Of a DNA stretch of 64,000 nt, positions 1-8,331 are shown in pieces. This stretch comes from Prauserella flavalba (GTDB taxonomy: Bacteria; Actinomycetota; Actinomycetes; Mycobacteriales; Pseudonocardiaceae): assembly GCF_003202235.1 (NCBI RefSeq), contig NZ_MASU01000005.1:1178001-1242000 (forward strand), in the 5' to 3' direction. Each line of letters starts with the position of its first letter. Position 1 is the first letter of the stretch. The notes under the pieces are model-generated. The model worked only from the letters and a program-made list of their open reading frames with translations. It was not told the origin of the DNA and did not search any database. The translations under genes were made by a program, and so were the position numbers.

Positions 1-10
1 CGGTCGACGG

Positions 11-1027
11 TCAACCGGTCACCTCCAGCCGGGCCAGCCGCGCGGTGACGGGCGAGCGCGCGTGCCAATGGGTGGTGTGCACGAGCGGACGGGGACACCG
101 CTCGTGCAGGGCCGCCAGCCCGGCCGTGACGGTCGACCGCAGCAAGGGCAGCATCATCGCGTAGCGCCGGTCGGCCTCGGGGAGATCCGCACCGTCGGGG
201 ACGGTCACCCGCACCACGATCTCGCTGCCTTCCTCCAGCAACACGTCACCGAGCACGACGTCGCGGTGCGCGACCCTCGGCAGCAACCTCAGCGGCGGGT
301 AGTGCCGGAGCGCTTGGTCAACGGCATACGGTTCACCGGAACGCACGGCGTTGCCCAGGAGGGTCGGTGCGGTCGCCAGGAACAGCACCGACCCGGCGAC
401 CTTCCCGGCGAGCACGTCGTCCTCGCCGGCGCGGGTGGGCGTGCCGCGAAGCCGCCTGCACGCGGCGGTCAGCGCGAGCGCCTGGTCGAGCGTGGGCGGG
501 GTCAGCATCGCGTCGGGGACCAACGCCAGCGGAGCCAATGCCGCCGGGTCGGCGTCCCAGCCGAGCACCTCGGCGAGCACGCGCCGGGCGAGTGGCTCGG
601 CGTAGCCGGTGATGACGTCGAACGCGGAGCCCAGTCCGTCGAGCAGCGCCTCGGCGTGCTCGCGCACCCTGGTCTCACGCGAGAACAGCGGCTCCATCAC
701 CCGCGCGATCCGCCGCTGGTCGGCGGCCTCCAGCCCGAGCCCTGCCTCGTCAACGGGCAGGATCTGCAGGTGTGGCTTGGTCCCGTCGGCGCGGCGGACA
801 CCGAACCGCTCGTCGGTGAGCACGTGCCTGCCGAGGTCCGCGTCGGCGCACACCCACGCGCCCGTGGTGCTGCGCCACAGCCCGGCGGCACCCGGCCGTC
901 CCGGCTTGGCGGGCAGCCCGCGCAGGAGGTCGGCGTAGGCGTCGCCCGACGTCGCGGCCTCCTGCCAGATCGCACCGCGCACGAGCTGGAGCCGCCAGCC
1001 GAGCTCGGAGGGGCTCAACGTGCCCAT
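11..1027 (-). CDS. P450-derived glycosyltransferase activator (EryCII/DesVIII-like)
   Basis: This 338-residue protein has the layout of a cytochrome P450 but lacks the Cys-ligand heme loop (FGxGxHxCxG). The K-helix ExxR is altered (QALR before HYPP), and no AGxDT I-helix motif is seen. That combination, with an N-terminus of the LGWRLQLVRGAIW type, is known from the EryCII/DesVIII/TylM3 family. Those proteins do not oxidise anything; they stabilise and activate a partner glycosyltransferase in macrolide pathways. It is shorter than usual (about 380-400). The ATG follows a GGAGGTGA ribosome site. The likely partner is the glycosyltransferase at 2305-3579. Role by homology; pairing is inference. 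Confidence 0.75.
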   Translation of the reverse strand: MGTLSPSELGWRLQLVRGAIWQEAATSGDAYADLLRGLPAKPGRPGAAGLWRSTTGAWVCADADLGRHVLTDERFGVRRADGTKPHLQILPVDEAGLGLEAADQRRIARVMEPLFSRETRVREHAEALLDGLGSAFDVITGYAEPLARRVLAEVLGWDADPAALAPLALVPDAMLTPPTLDQALALTAACRRLRGTPTRAGEDDVLAGKVAGSVLFLATAPTLLGNAVRSGEPYAVDQALRHYPPLRLLPRVAHRDVVLGDVLLEEGSEIVVRVTVPDGADLPEADRRYAMMLPLLRSTVTAGLAALHERCPRPLVHTTHWHARSPVTARLARLEVTG

Positions 1028-1178
1028 CGACTCACCTCCGTCGCGTCCAGTTCACCAGACAAATCGGACCGATCGCCTCAGCAGTTGTACTGATCTCTGG
1101 CCGAGTGCGTAGCCGAAGCACGGAGAACGGCACCGTCCACGTGAGACGATCGCGGCACCCGACCGCCAGGAGTGCGCC

Positions 1179-2336
1179 ATGACCGTGAGCCCACCTCGTT
1201 CCGGCGACGTCCGCGCGCTGCTGACCGTGACGGAGCCCGGTCACGTGGCCGACGAGGAGCTGCTCGCGCTCGGTACCGGCCGCGTGGCCCGCACGGCGCT
1301 CGGCGAGCTCCTGCACCGGGCCCGGCTGAGCGACCTGGCGGGCACCCGGGTCACCGTCGAGTTCCGGTGGGGCTGCGGGACCGAGGAGGTCGTGCTGTGC
1401 CTGGTCGTCGAGTCCGGGAAGGCCGAGATCGCCGAGCACCCGCGCGAGGCCCCCGGCGCGATCGTGACCCAGCGGCTGGCCGAGGTCGTGCTCGCGCTGT
1501 ACGGGCCCGCCGACCCGGTGCCGGCCGCGACCCGCGAGCTGCACTGGCCCGGCGCGGAGCTGTTACGGCCCGGCGCGGCCCGCGGCACGGAGTTCGCGAT
1601 CGTGCACCGGCTGCTGGCCGCACTCGACAGGCGCGACCGGCCCGGTCTCGCGGAGCTCGCGGTGCGGCACGGCTCCGACAAATGGGGTCCGCACCAGTAC
1701 ACGCGGCACTACGAACGGCACTTCGCACCGCTGCGCGACCGCAGGCTCACGGTGCTGGAGGTCGGGATCGGCGGCTACGGCGACCCCGCCGAGGGCGGGG
1801 CGTCGCTGCGGATGTGGCGCGACTACTTCCCGCGCGCCGAGGTCTACGGCGTCGACCTGTGGGACAAGAGCGCGCTCGACGGGCCGCGGCTCACCACGGT
1901 GCGCGCCGACCAGTCCGACCGCGCGTCGCTGAGTGCGGTGGCGGAGCGCCACGGCCCTTTCGACATCGTCATCGACGACGGAAGCCACGTCAGCGCGCTG
2001 ACGCTGGCCACGTTCGAGGCGCTGTTCCCGCACGTCCGCGCGGGCGGGCTGTACGCGATCGAGGACGTCCAGACCTCGTACTGGCCGGTCTTCGGCGGCA
2101 ACGGTACCGACCTCGCCGACCCGGGCACGACGATGGGTTTCGCCAAGGACCTTCTCGATGGGCTCAACCACACCGAGCTGCTCGACTCACACGGCCGCGC
2201 GCCCCGGCCCACCGACGCGGAGCTTGCGGGAATCCACTTCTACCGCAACCTGATCGTGCTGGAGAAAGGCGTGAACACCGGGCAGAGCCCGATCGCCGAC
2301 GAGCTCAACGCGCGGCTGCGACGTTCCGGGAGCTGA
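1179..2336 (+). CDS. MycE/TylE-type sugar O-methyltransferase
   Basis: A 385-residue class I SAM methyltransferase with an N-terminal accessory region (about 1-150) and a catalytic domain (about 155-385). The domain contains VLEVGIGG for SAM binding, a DDGSH motif (266-270) and EDVQTSYW (295-302). In MycE of mycinamicin biosynthesis the matching His is the base, and the Asp and Glu-Asp residues bind Mg2+. Family members methylate a hydroxyl of a deoxysugar already attached to a macrolide. The ATG has AGGAG upstream. It diverges from the activator and overlaps the glycosyltransferase gene tail-to-tail by 32 bp. The substrate here is unknown; a glycosylated product of this locus is the natural guess. 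Confidence 0.78.
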   Translation: MTVSPPRSGDVRALLTVTEPGHVADEELLALGTGRVARTALGELLHRARLSDLAGTRVTVEFRWGCGTEEVVLCLVVESGKAEIAEHPREAPGAIVTQRLAEVVLALYGPADPVPAATRELHWPGAELLRPGAARGTEFAIVHRLLAALDRRDRPGLAELAVRHGSDKWGPHQYTRHYERHFAPLRDRRLTVLEVGIGGYGDPAEGGASLRMWRDYFPRAEVYGVDLWDKSALDGPRLTTVRADQSDRASLSAVAERHGPFDIVIDDGSHVSALTLATFEALFPHVRAGGLYAIEDVQTSYWPVFGGNGTDLADPGTTMGFAKDLLDGLNHTELLDSHGRAPRPTDAELAGIHFYRNLIVLEKGVNTGQSPIADELNARLRRSGS

Positions 2337-3579
2337 CCCCGGCCCACCGCTCCAGCTCCTCGCACGCGGCGTCGAGGCCGCGGTCCGCGCGCACGTACCG
2401 GCCGAGGTCGGCCGCCCGTTCCCGCAGGCGGCGGTCGCCGAGTGCCCGCCGGACCGCCCGCTCGACGCGCCGCGGCTCCAGTTTCGCCGCGGGGACCGGC
2501 TTCGGCGCCACCCCGAGCGCCGCCATCCGGGCGGCCCAGAAGGGGTGGTCGATGAAGATCGGCACCACCACCTGCGGCACCCCGGCGCGCAACGCGGCGG
2601 CCCCGGTGCCGAACCCGCCGTGGTGCACGACCGCGGCGGCGCGCGGGAACAGCCACGTGTAGTCGGCGTCGTGCAGCCGCACCACGCCGGCGGGCAGCTC
2701 GTCCTGCCGGGGGCCGTCGATCACGACGAGCCTGCGGCCCGCGCGGCGTACGGCGTCGGCGACCATCGTGAGGCTGCCCTCGGGGAAGGCCGGCCACAGG
2801 CTGCCGAACGACAGCACCACCGGCGCCGGGCCGTCCTCGACCGCGGCCACCAGCTCGGGAGAGGGCGACCAGTCGCGGTCCCAGAACCAGTACCCGGACA
2901 TCCGCACGCCGGAGGGCCAGTCCGCCGGTGGCCGGATCACCGCGGGACTGTGCAGGCAGAACGTGAGCCCGTCGCGCTCGAGGCGCGCGAACGGCGTGCG
3001 GTGCCCGAGCGGGGTCCTGCCGAGCCGCGCGCGGTAGGCGTTGACGATGGGACGGCACATGCGCCACTCGACCGCCCGCGATACGTGGTGGCTGAGCCGG
3101 TTGTAGGCGCCGCCGAGGGGCAGCGCCGGTGCGCCCATCGCGGGGAACGCCGAGGTCGGCGTGTTCGGGTACCAGGTGACCATCGCCCACGGCACGTCCG
3201 GCGGAGCCGCGACGTAGCTGTTGCGGTTGAACACCGAGCTGACGATCAGCTCGGCGCCGTCGAACGCGGGCTTGAGGTACGCGTCGAGCTGGGCGAGCGC
3301 GTGCCCCGCCGCCTCCGCTCCCTCGCGGGGCATCGTGCGCGCGAGCCGCAGGACCGATGGGCCCTTCCGCAGCGACTTCACCAGCTCCGGCGAGGAGAAG
3401 TAGTGCCGGGGGCTGCCGGGAACCGGGTAGAACTCCAGCCCGGCCTCCGCCGCGAGGTCGCGGAAGTCACCGTGGGTGGCCAGGCGCACCTGGTGGCCCC
3501 GCGCGCGCAGCGCGGCGCCGAGCGCGAGGAACGGCTGCACGTCGCCGCGCGAGCCGACCACCACCAGGCTGACCCTCAT
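2305..3579 (-). CDS. Family 1 (MGT/sterol-glucosyltransferase type) glycosyltransferase
   Basis: A 424-residue GT-B fold glycosyltransferase. The N-terminus carries GSRGDVQPFLALG, the signature of the GT1/GT28 N-domain in sterol glucosyltransferases and antibiotic glycosyltransferases. The C-domain carries VVHHGGFGTGAAALRAGVP, the nucleotide-sugar binding loop. It would move a sugar from an NDP donor to a small acceptor in the cytoplasm. It is last in the minus-strand cassette and overlaps the methyltransferase upstream by 4 bp. With an activator gene and a sugar O-methyltransferase beside it, the sugar is probably a deoxysugar methylated after transfer. No deoxysugar biosynthesis genes lie in the window. 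Acceptor unknown. Confidence 0.85.
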   Translation of the reverse strand: MRVSLVVVGSRGDVQPFLALGAALRARGHQVRLATHGDFRDLAAEAGLEFYPVPGSPRHYFSSPELVKSLRKGPSVLRLARTMPREGAEAAGHALAQLDAYLKPAFDGAELIVSSVFNRNSYVAAPPDVPWAMVTWYPNTPTSAFPAMGAPALPLGGAYNRLSHHVSRAVEWRMCRPIVNAYRARLGRTPLGHRTPFARLERDGLTFCLHSPAVIRPPADWPSGVRMSGYWFWDRDWSPSPELVAAVEDGPAPVVLSFGSLWPAFPEGSLTMVADAVRRAGRRLVVIDGPRQDELPAGVVRLHDADYTWLFPRAAAVVHHGGFGTGAAALRAGVPQVVVPIFIDHPFWAARMAALGVAPKPVPAAKLEPRRVERAVRRALGDRRLRERAADLGRYVRADRGLDAACEELERWAGVSSRNVAAAR

Positions 3580-4322
3580 GCCGGCTCCGCCCTCCGGTAG
3601 AGGGTGACGTGCCGCTGGGAGCCGGGGGTGAACGGCCCGCGCTCCCAGTCACCGAACCTGTCCACTGTGGTCAGACCGGCGAGCCGCGCCATGAGGTCCA
3701 GCTCCGAGGGCCACGCGTAGCGGCTCACCTCGGCGTAGGTCGACACCGAGCCGCCGCCGATCACGGTGTGGATCTCCATCAGGACCTGGTTGGCCTGGTC
3801 GACGCTGATCGTGTCGAACATGACCCGGTCGGCCGCGAGGTGGCGGATCTGCAGCTCGGGCCTGGTGAGCTGGTGGAACGGCGCCGGGTCGTACACCTCA
3901 ACCACGAGCGTGCCACCGGGTGCGAGGTGCTCCCCGGCGCGGCGCAGCGTCTCGATCTGCCGCTCCGGGTCGGGCACCATGAACAGCGTGTTGCACACGA
4001 TGTAGCACAGGTCGAAGTTGCCGTCGACGACGTGCTCGGTGAAGTCGGCGCGGACGGTCTTGACCGTCCCCTGTGGATCGCGCTCGCGCAGCTTCTCCAG
4101 CATCTGCCCGGACACCTCGACCGCGTGCACCGACAGCCCCTTCGCGGCCAGCGGCACGGCGAGGCGGCCCGTGCCCGCGCCCAGCTCGACCACGCGGGCG
4201 CCGGGCTCCACCAGCGAGGCGAGAAACTCCACCGTCGCGGGCGTCTCGGTGTCGGGGTACATCTGGTCGTACACGTCGGCGAGCGCCTCGCCGTAGGCCT
4301 CGGGCCTCACGCGGTAGGGCAC
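3576..4322 (-). CDS. Class I SAM-dependent methyltransferase
   Basis: A protein of about 248 residues with the SAM-binding motif VVELGAGTGRLAVPLA and a following acidic strand (VHAVEVSG). The start YGEALADVYDQMYP resembles N-methyltransferases of the DesVI/TylM1 kind, but the match is weak, so O-, N- or C-methylation cannot be decided. The GTG start at 4322 lies inside the end of the preceding gene (16-bp overlap), implying translational coupling. The frame stays open further upstream, antisense-like, with no better start. It sits between the SdpA-like and glycosyltransferase genes of cassette 1 and probably tailors the same product or its sugar. Confidence 0.75.
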   Translation of the reverse strand: MPYRVRPEAYGEALADVYDQMYPDTETPATVEFLASLVEPGARVVELGAGTGRLAVPLAAKGLSVHAVEVSGQMLEKLRERDPQGTVKTVRADFTEHVVDGNFDLCYIVCNTLFMVPDPERQIETLRRAGEHLAPGGTLVVEVYDPAPFHQLTRPELQIRHLAADRVMFDTISVDQANQVLMEIHTVIGGGSVSTYAEVSRYAWPSELDLMARLAGLTTVDRFGDWERGPFTPGSQRHVTLYRRAEPA

Positions 4323-4909
4323 AGTTCCTCGCTCTCCACCGGCGCCGCCACCCGCCGGTGGCCCACGGCATGGAAGTCGGAGAGAAACAGCATGCGGGGC
4401 TCGATGCTCTCCTCGTGGCCGGTCGACTGGGCGATGAGGAACTGCACCTGCACCGCGTCGGGGTGGTGGGTGACCTCGTTGGTGACGAAGTTCAGCAGCG
4501 CCAGGTAGCTGACGGTGAGCTGCACGCGTTCCGGCGCGCCGACGTCCTCGCTCACCTTCAGCAGCTCCGACGCCACGTCGAAGAGCGCCTTCTCCATGCG
4601 CCGCACCGGGTGCCACACCATCTGCCACAGGGTGCGTTCCTTGACGATCACCTGCTCGCGCCACGACGTGAGCGTGCCGTCGGCCAGCTTGTCCCGGTAC
4701 AGGACGTTGAAGTCGTGCCGCGCCGGCGTGGGCGCGAAGAAGCGCCAGTTCGGGATCGCCATCGCCGTGGGGTCGATGCGCTTCGCGATCGGCAGCGGCC
4801 GATCGGCCTGCTGGCACACGCTGAGCGCGTACCAGCTCGCCAGCACACCGAACAGGCCCCACCGGCGCGCCCTCGCCAGCACCGCCGGCGCCCGCTTCGC
4901 TGCCACCAT
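4307..4909 (-). CDS. SdpA/DUF5819-like small membrane-anchored protein (cassette 1)
   Basis: A protein of about 200 residues with one N-terminal hydrophobic stretch (WGLFGVLASWYAL) and then IPNWRFFAPTPARHDF, a W-x-F-F-x-P-x-P block. It is paralogous to 10686-11258: both share ERTL, the Q-M/A-V-WHP segment, HHPDAVQ/RxQFLIA and LS-D/E-xHAVG. Small proteins with a related aromatic-proline block next to an HTTM gene are known as SdpA (B. subtilis toxin SDP maturation) or DUF5819. SdpA and SdpB are needed to make active SDP, but their chemistry is not established here. I chose the ATG at 4909, where TGATG overlaps the hydrolase stop. The link to SdpA is inference. Confidence 0.6.
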   Translation of the reverse strand: MVAAKRAPAVLARARRWGLFGVLASWYALSVCQQADRPLPIAKRIDPTAMAIPNWRFFAPTPARHDFNVLYRDKLADGTLTSWREQVIVKERTLWQMVWHPVRRMEKALFDVASELLKVSEDVGAPERVQLTVSYLALLNFVTNEVTHHPDAVQVQFLIAQSTGHEESIEPRMLFLSDFHAVGHRRVAAPVESEELCPTA

Positions 4910-5874
4910 CACGCCACCTCCCGCTCCCGGTGGGCGGCCAGCGCCCACCGCACGACCTCCGCGACGCTCCGCGCGAGCTGCCCGTCCATCACGAGCGAGT
5001 CGTGCTCGGCGCCCTTGACCACCTCGTGCCTGCTCACGTCCGACAGTCCGGCGAGCTCAGCCTGCATCCGGCCGTGGGCCAGATCGGTGGTGGCCTGCCT
5101 GCCCGCGGTCACCACGCCCACCGGCAGCCCCCGCCGGATCTTCGCCTGCCTCGCGGCGCCCGCCCACCGCGTGTTCCACAGCGCGAACTCGTGGCGCGCG
5201 GCGAGCCACGGCTCCGGCCTGCGCATCACCCCGGTGCTCGCCTTCGCCACGTCCACGGGCAGGCCGTTGAGCGCGCCGAACCCGGCGTCGTCCTCGGCCA
5301 GCAGCCGGAACCTCGTGCGCAGGCACATGCCGTTGATGCCCTGCTGGACCAGCGACACGCCCTCGCGCTGCAGGCTGGAGCGCTCCAGCTGCTCGGGATG
5401 GGAGGAGTCGACGAACACGAGCCCGGCCGTGTCGGCGGGATACCGGTCCGCGAACGCGCGGATGAGCAGGCCACCCACCGAGTGACCCACGAACAGGTAC
5501 GGCCCCGGCAGGTCCAGTGCCTCCAGCAGCTCCCGCGTCAGGCCGGCGTACTCGGCCGCGTCGACGCGGGAGGTGTTGCGGCTGCTCCAGCCGTTGCCGG
5601 GCCGGTCGTAGGCCACGGAGGGCGTGGCGCCGTCCAGCGCGCGCAGCACCCACGCCCATTCGGTACAGGGGCAGGACAACGCGCTCTCGAACACCACCGT
5701 CGGCCCGCTGCCCTCGCGGCGCACGAGCGCGTGCAGCGCCTCGCCGCCGGCCTCCACCAGCTCGCCGGGCGCCGACGGCCACGGTTCGGGCTGCCTGCGC
5801 AGGGCGCTCGTCACGGCCGCGCCGAGCACGGCGGCGGACCCGGCGACGGCGTAGCCCAGCGTCCGCGCTCTCAT
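4909..5874 (-). CDS. Membrane-anchored alpha/beta hydrolase (cassette 1)
   Basis: A 321-residue alpha/beta-fold hydrolase with an N-terminal hydrophobic anchor (about residues 5-25), a nucleophile elbow GHSVGG (Ser132) and a C-terminal GAEHDSLV that supplies the catalytic His. The region around SYDRPGNGWS is typical of esterase/peptidase-like members. Its paralogue is in cassette 2 (11248-12141), where the order is again membrane protein, hydrolase, SdpA-like protein. ATGA overlap with the HTTM gene and TGATG overlap with the SdpA-like gene indicate a tightly coupled operon. It may cleave or transfer an acyl or peptidyl group during maturation, or confer self-protection. Substrate not known. 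Confidence 0.8.
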   Translation of the reverse strand: MRARTLGYAVAGSAAVLGAAVTSALRRQPEPWPSAPGELVEAGGEALHALVRREGSGPTVVFESALSCPCTEWAWVLRALDGATPSVAYDRPGNGWSSRNTSRVDAAEYAGLTRELLEALDLPGPYLFVGHSVGGLLIRAFADRYPADTAGLVFVDSSHPEQLERSSLQREGVSLVQQGINGMCLRTRFRLLAEDDAGFGALNGLPVDVAKASTGVMRRPEPWLAARHEFALWNTRWAGAARQAKIRRGLPVGVVTAGRQATTDLAHGRMQAELAGLSDVSRHEVVKGAEHDSLVMDGQLARSVAEVVRWALAAHREREVA

Positions 5875-6764
5875 CGGGACCCCTCCTCCGCGATGCGCGC
5901 GCGGTCGGCGACGCCGAGGCTCTTCGAGAAGTACGCGACCGCTGGGTAGGTCGCCACGAACGACCAGAAGAACCGGTTGAGCCCCATGAAACGCGCGTTG
6001 CCGACGTGGAAGGCCATGCCTCCGGCGAGGATCGCCTTCGCGATCGGCCGCGGCGCCACCAGCACGAGCGGGAACAGCACCTCGGCGATCATCGTGCCCC
6101 AGGCGATGGCCTGCGCGAGCGGCTTGTTGTTCTTGGTGAGGTCGTAGACGAACTTGTCACCGTAGGTCTTGGTACGGAAGACGCCGGTGATCGCGTCGCC
6201 GCTGCGCCACACCGGCGACGTCATCTTGACGGCGCCGGAGGTGAAGTAGGCGAGGCAGCTCTGCGCCGCGATGAAGGCCAGCGCCGCCTCTCGCGCCCTG
6301 CGGTCGTTCGGGTAGAGCTTCTCCAGCAGCGCGACGGTGAAGTTGATGAACGCGAAGTGGTCCGAGCCGTCGAGGCCGTAGTTGCTGCGCAGGTTCAGCG
6401 CCGCGCCGCTGCCCGCCATGCCCGCGAGGGCGGCCGCACGCCCACGCCGTCCCGTGCCCGGGGCCAGCAGGCCGAGCCCGGACAGCAACCGGGTCTGGAC
6501 CACGGCGACGACCTGCGGGTACCGCAGCAGTTTCTCCAGGTGCCTGCCGATTCCCCGGTTGAGGCCGAACATGCGGGTGCGGTTGATCGGCCAGCCGAAG
6601 AGGCCGTCGTCGTTCAGCGAGCGGGCGGTGGTCAGCAGCTCGGCGGCGCTGATGGTCGCGCCGACGGCGGTGAGGCGCTCGACGCGCCGGAACGCGGTGT
6701 CGATGTCGTCACCGGGCGAGGCGTGCCGGCGTCGTGTCCGGACGCCGCGAGTACGCGACAGCAA
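5871..6764 (-). CDS. HTTM (SdpB-like) integral membrane protein (cassette 1)
   Basis: A 297-residue polytopic protein. The conserved part includes YGLDGSDHFAFINF, SCLAYFTSGAVKMTSPVWRSG and PLVLVAPRPIAKAIL, matching the HTTM (vitamin K-dependent carboxylase-like) fold family that includes SdpB. About 45% of positions look shared with the paralogue at 13987-14841 by eye. HTTM proteins act in the membrane; some carboxylate glutamate, while SdpB matures the SDP toxin by an unknown reaction. The start is TTG, chosen because GGAGG lies five bases before it. It opens cassette 1 and diverges from the LuxR gene across about 460 bp. Confidence 0.72.
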   Translation of the reverse strand: MLSRTRGVRTRRRHASPGDDIDTAFRRVERLTAVGATISAAELLTTARSLNDDGLFGWPINRTRMFGLNRGIGRHLEKLLRYPQVVAVVQTRLLSGLGLLAPGTGRRGRAAALAGMAGSGAALNLRSNYGLDGSDHFAFINFTVALLEKLYPNDRRAREAALAFIAAQSCLAYFTSGAVKMTSPVWRSGDAITGVFRTKTYGDKFVYDLTKNNKPLAQAIAWGTMIAEVLFPLVLVAPRPIAKAILAGGMAFHVGNARFMGLNRFFWSFVATYPAVAYFSKSLGVADRARIAEEGSR

Positions 6765-7221
6765 TGTTTCCTCCGAAGACCGCGTCAGAGCCCGGCCGAT
6801 GCCGGAGCCACCCGGTTGCGCGGCCCGCAGGCCGCTCCACGTCGGCTGACCCTACGGCGGGTGACGGTCCCCCAGCGTCCGTTATCCGGCGGTATTAGCG
6901 GGCGCCGCCGTCATGCAGATGCATGAGCCTCCGGCACCCGACGAAAGTCGGGTGCTCGAATAGTTGCCGCTTGACCAGCTAGAACGGCTGTTGGTGATTG
7001 TCTCGTTTCCGTGTTTGCATAGCCGACCAATCGGACTTCGTGCTACACATCGTGTCGATGACCCGGCTCATCAGAGTGACGGACGTGCCGCTGGGGGCAG
7101 CAGCGAGTACGACGGTCATCACTGTGTGCCACACAAGGCCGCCTTCGGCCTTACCTCTTCGGGCCGCGGCGCGGCGGCCGGGAGCGGTCGCGCACACCCG
7201 AACACGAGAACTGGGGGCCCC
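6765..7221. promoter_or_regulatory. Divergent intergenic region with stem-loop
   Basis: This 457-bp gap separates cassette 1 from the LuxR-type regulator and should carry promoters for both. It is somewhat richer in A+T near 6990-7060. A nine-pair stem GCACCCGAC/GTCGGGTGC closed by a GAAA tetraloop lies at 6934-6955. There is no U-run. It could be a leader or attenuator structure for either transcript, or a terminator of an unseen short RNA. I examined the gap for a third precursor-like peptide with the L-x-PLE / PVLxTP motif and found none. Confidence 0.45.
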
Positions 7222-7947
7222 ATGATCGCTTTGGGCATGATCGACGACGGCGGGGACACCGCCGTCGAACCCTTCTTCGCGTGGATGCACGCGATGGACC
7301 TCGGTCGCTTCAACATCACGGTGAACCAGGTCTCGCCGACCGTCGAGCACGCGGTGCGCAAGGTCACGCACGGCAGGCCGGACGTCTGGCTCCTGCGTGC
7401 GCGCAGAGCGCTCACGTCGCGGGCGCTGCTGGACCTGTGCGGCGACGGAGCTCCACAGGAGCGGCTGCGGCCGGTGGTCGTCGTGTGCGACGACGACATC
7501 GGCGAGATCGGTGACGTGCTCAGCAGGCGGGCGTCCGCGGTGGTGCTCGTCAACGACTCGCCGTGGCAGATCACCAGCGCCATCCACGCCGCGGCGGCGC
7601 GGAAGCTCTTCCTCTCCTCGCAGGTGCTCGACCAGTACCGCGATCAGATCGTGGAGCTGATCACCTCGCCGCCCTCGCGCAGGCTCGGCGTGCTCACCAA
7701 CCGGGAGCACGACGTGCTGGTGTGCCTGGCCGAGGGCAAGTCGAACGCGCAGATCGCGCGTTGCCTCTACATCAGCAGGGCCACCGTCGGCTCGCACGTG
7801 CTCAGCATCCTGCGCAAGCTCGAGGTGTCCAACCGCACCGAGGCCGCGGCGCTGGCCTACCAGTACGGGCTGATGGACAACCGCCCCGGCGGCACGGCCA
7901 CGGAGCTGGAGGCCCAGCCCGCCATGAAGGAGCTGCGGCATGCGTGA
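7222..7947 (+). CDS. LuxR-family regulator with degenerate receiver domain
   Basis: A protein of about 241 residues with a receiver-like N-half and a C-terminal LuxR/NarL helix-turn-helix (LTNREHDVLVCLAEG, then NAQIARCLYISRATVGSH). At the place of the usual phosphoacceptor (PDVxLxDxRMP) the sequence reads PDVWLLRARRAL, so no phosphorylatable Asp is evident. Such orphan regulators often respond to ligands or act constitutively. ATG 7222 was chosen; a second in-frame ATG is at 7237. It sits head-to-head with cassette 1 and overlaps the DCC gene by 8 bp. It is the best candidate for the locus-specific regulator. Confidence 0.8.
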   Translation: MIALGMIDDGGDTAVEPFFAWMHAMDLGRFNITVNQVSPTVEHAVRKVTHGRPDVWLLRARRALTSRALLDLCGDGAPQERLRPVVVVCDDDIGEIGDVLSRRASAVVLVNDSPWQITSAIHAAAARKLFLSSQVLDQYRDQIVELITSPPSRRLGVLTNREHDVLVCLAEGKSNAQIARCLYISRATVGSHVLSILRKLEVSNRTEAAALAYQYGLMDNRPGGTATELEAQPAMKELRHA

Positions 7948-8314
7948 GGCTCCCGAGCCCCGGCTGCTGTTCGACGGCGACTGCGGCTTCTGCACCAGGT
8001 CGGTCACCTGGCTCGACCGCAGGGGCATGCTGGGCTATCCCTTCCTGCCGTGGCAGACCGTCGCCGACGACGAGCTGCCGGTTCCGGTCGAGCGGCTGAT
8101 GACCGAGGTGGTGCTGGAACTTCCGGACGGCACGACGCTCGGTGGCGCCGACGCCCTCGCGGCCACCGTGGGGGCGTCGGCGTCACCGTGGCGCGTCGCC
8201 GGTCACCTGCTGCGGCTTCCCGGCGTGCGGCACGTGGCGAGAGCGGTCTACCGCGTCATCGCCCGCAACCGCTACCGGATGCCGGGCGCGTCGGCGGCCT
8301 GCAAGATCGGCTGA
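7940..8314 (+). CDS. DCC-family (DUF393) thiol-disulfide oxidoreductase-like protein
   Basis: A 124-residue protein beginning LLFDGDCGFCTRSVTWLDRR. The D-G-D-C-x2-C motif (Cys15, Cys18) and the C-terminal RxRYR...AACKIG define the DCC family, which has a thioredoxin-like fold. DCC genes recur beside HTTM-type membrane proteins, which fits this locus. It could keep a cysteine or a maturation enzyme in the right redox state; the upstream peptide candidate at 9239-9505 has a single Cys. Translationally coupled to the LuxR-type gene by an 8-bp overlap. Direct partner unknown. Confidence 0.8.
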   Translation: MREAPEPRLLFDGDCGFCTRSVTWLDRRGMLGYPFLPWQTVADDELPVPVERLMTEVVLELPDGTTLGGADALAATVGASASPWRVAGHLLRLPGVRHVARAVYRVIARNRYRMPGASAACKIG

Positions 8315-8331
8315 CCGGCGCGCCCGGGGCC

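Noticed and set aside
11-1027. Functional cytochrome P450
   Set aside because: The heme Cys loop and the Glu of ExxR are missing; the sequence matches glycosyltransferase activators instead.
6765-7221. A third precursor-like peptide for cassette 1
   Set aside because: Short frames in the gap lack the L-x-PLE/PVL-x-TP pattern and good ribosome sites; the peptide at 9239 is the better candidate.
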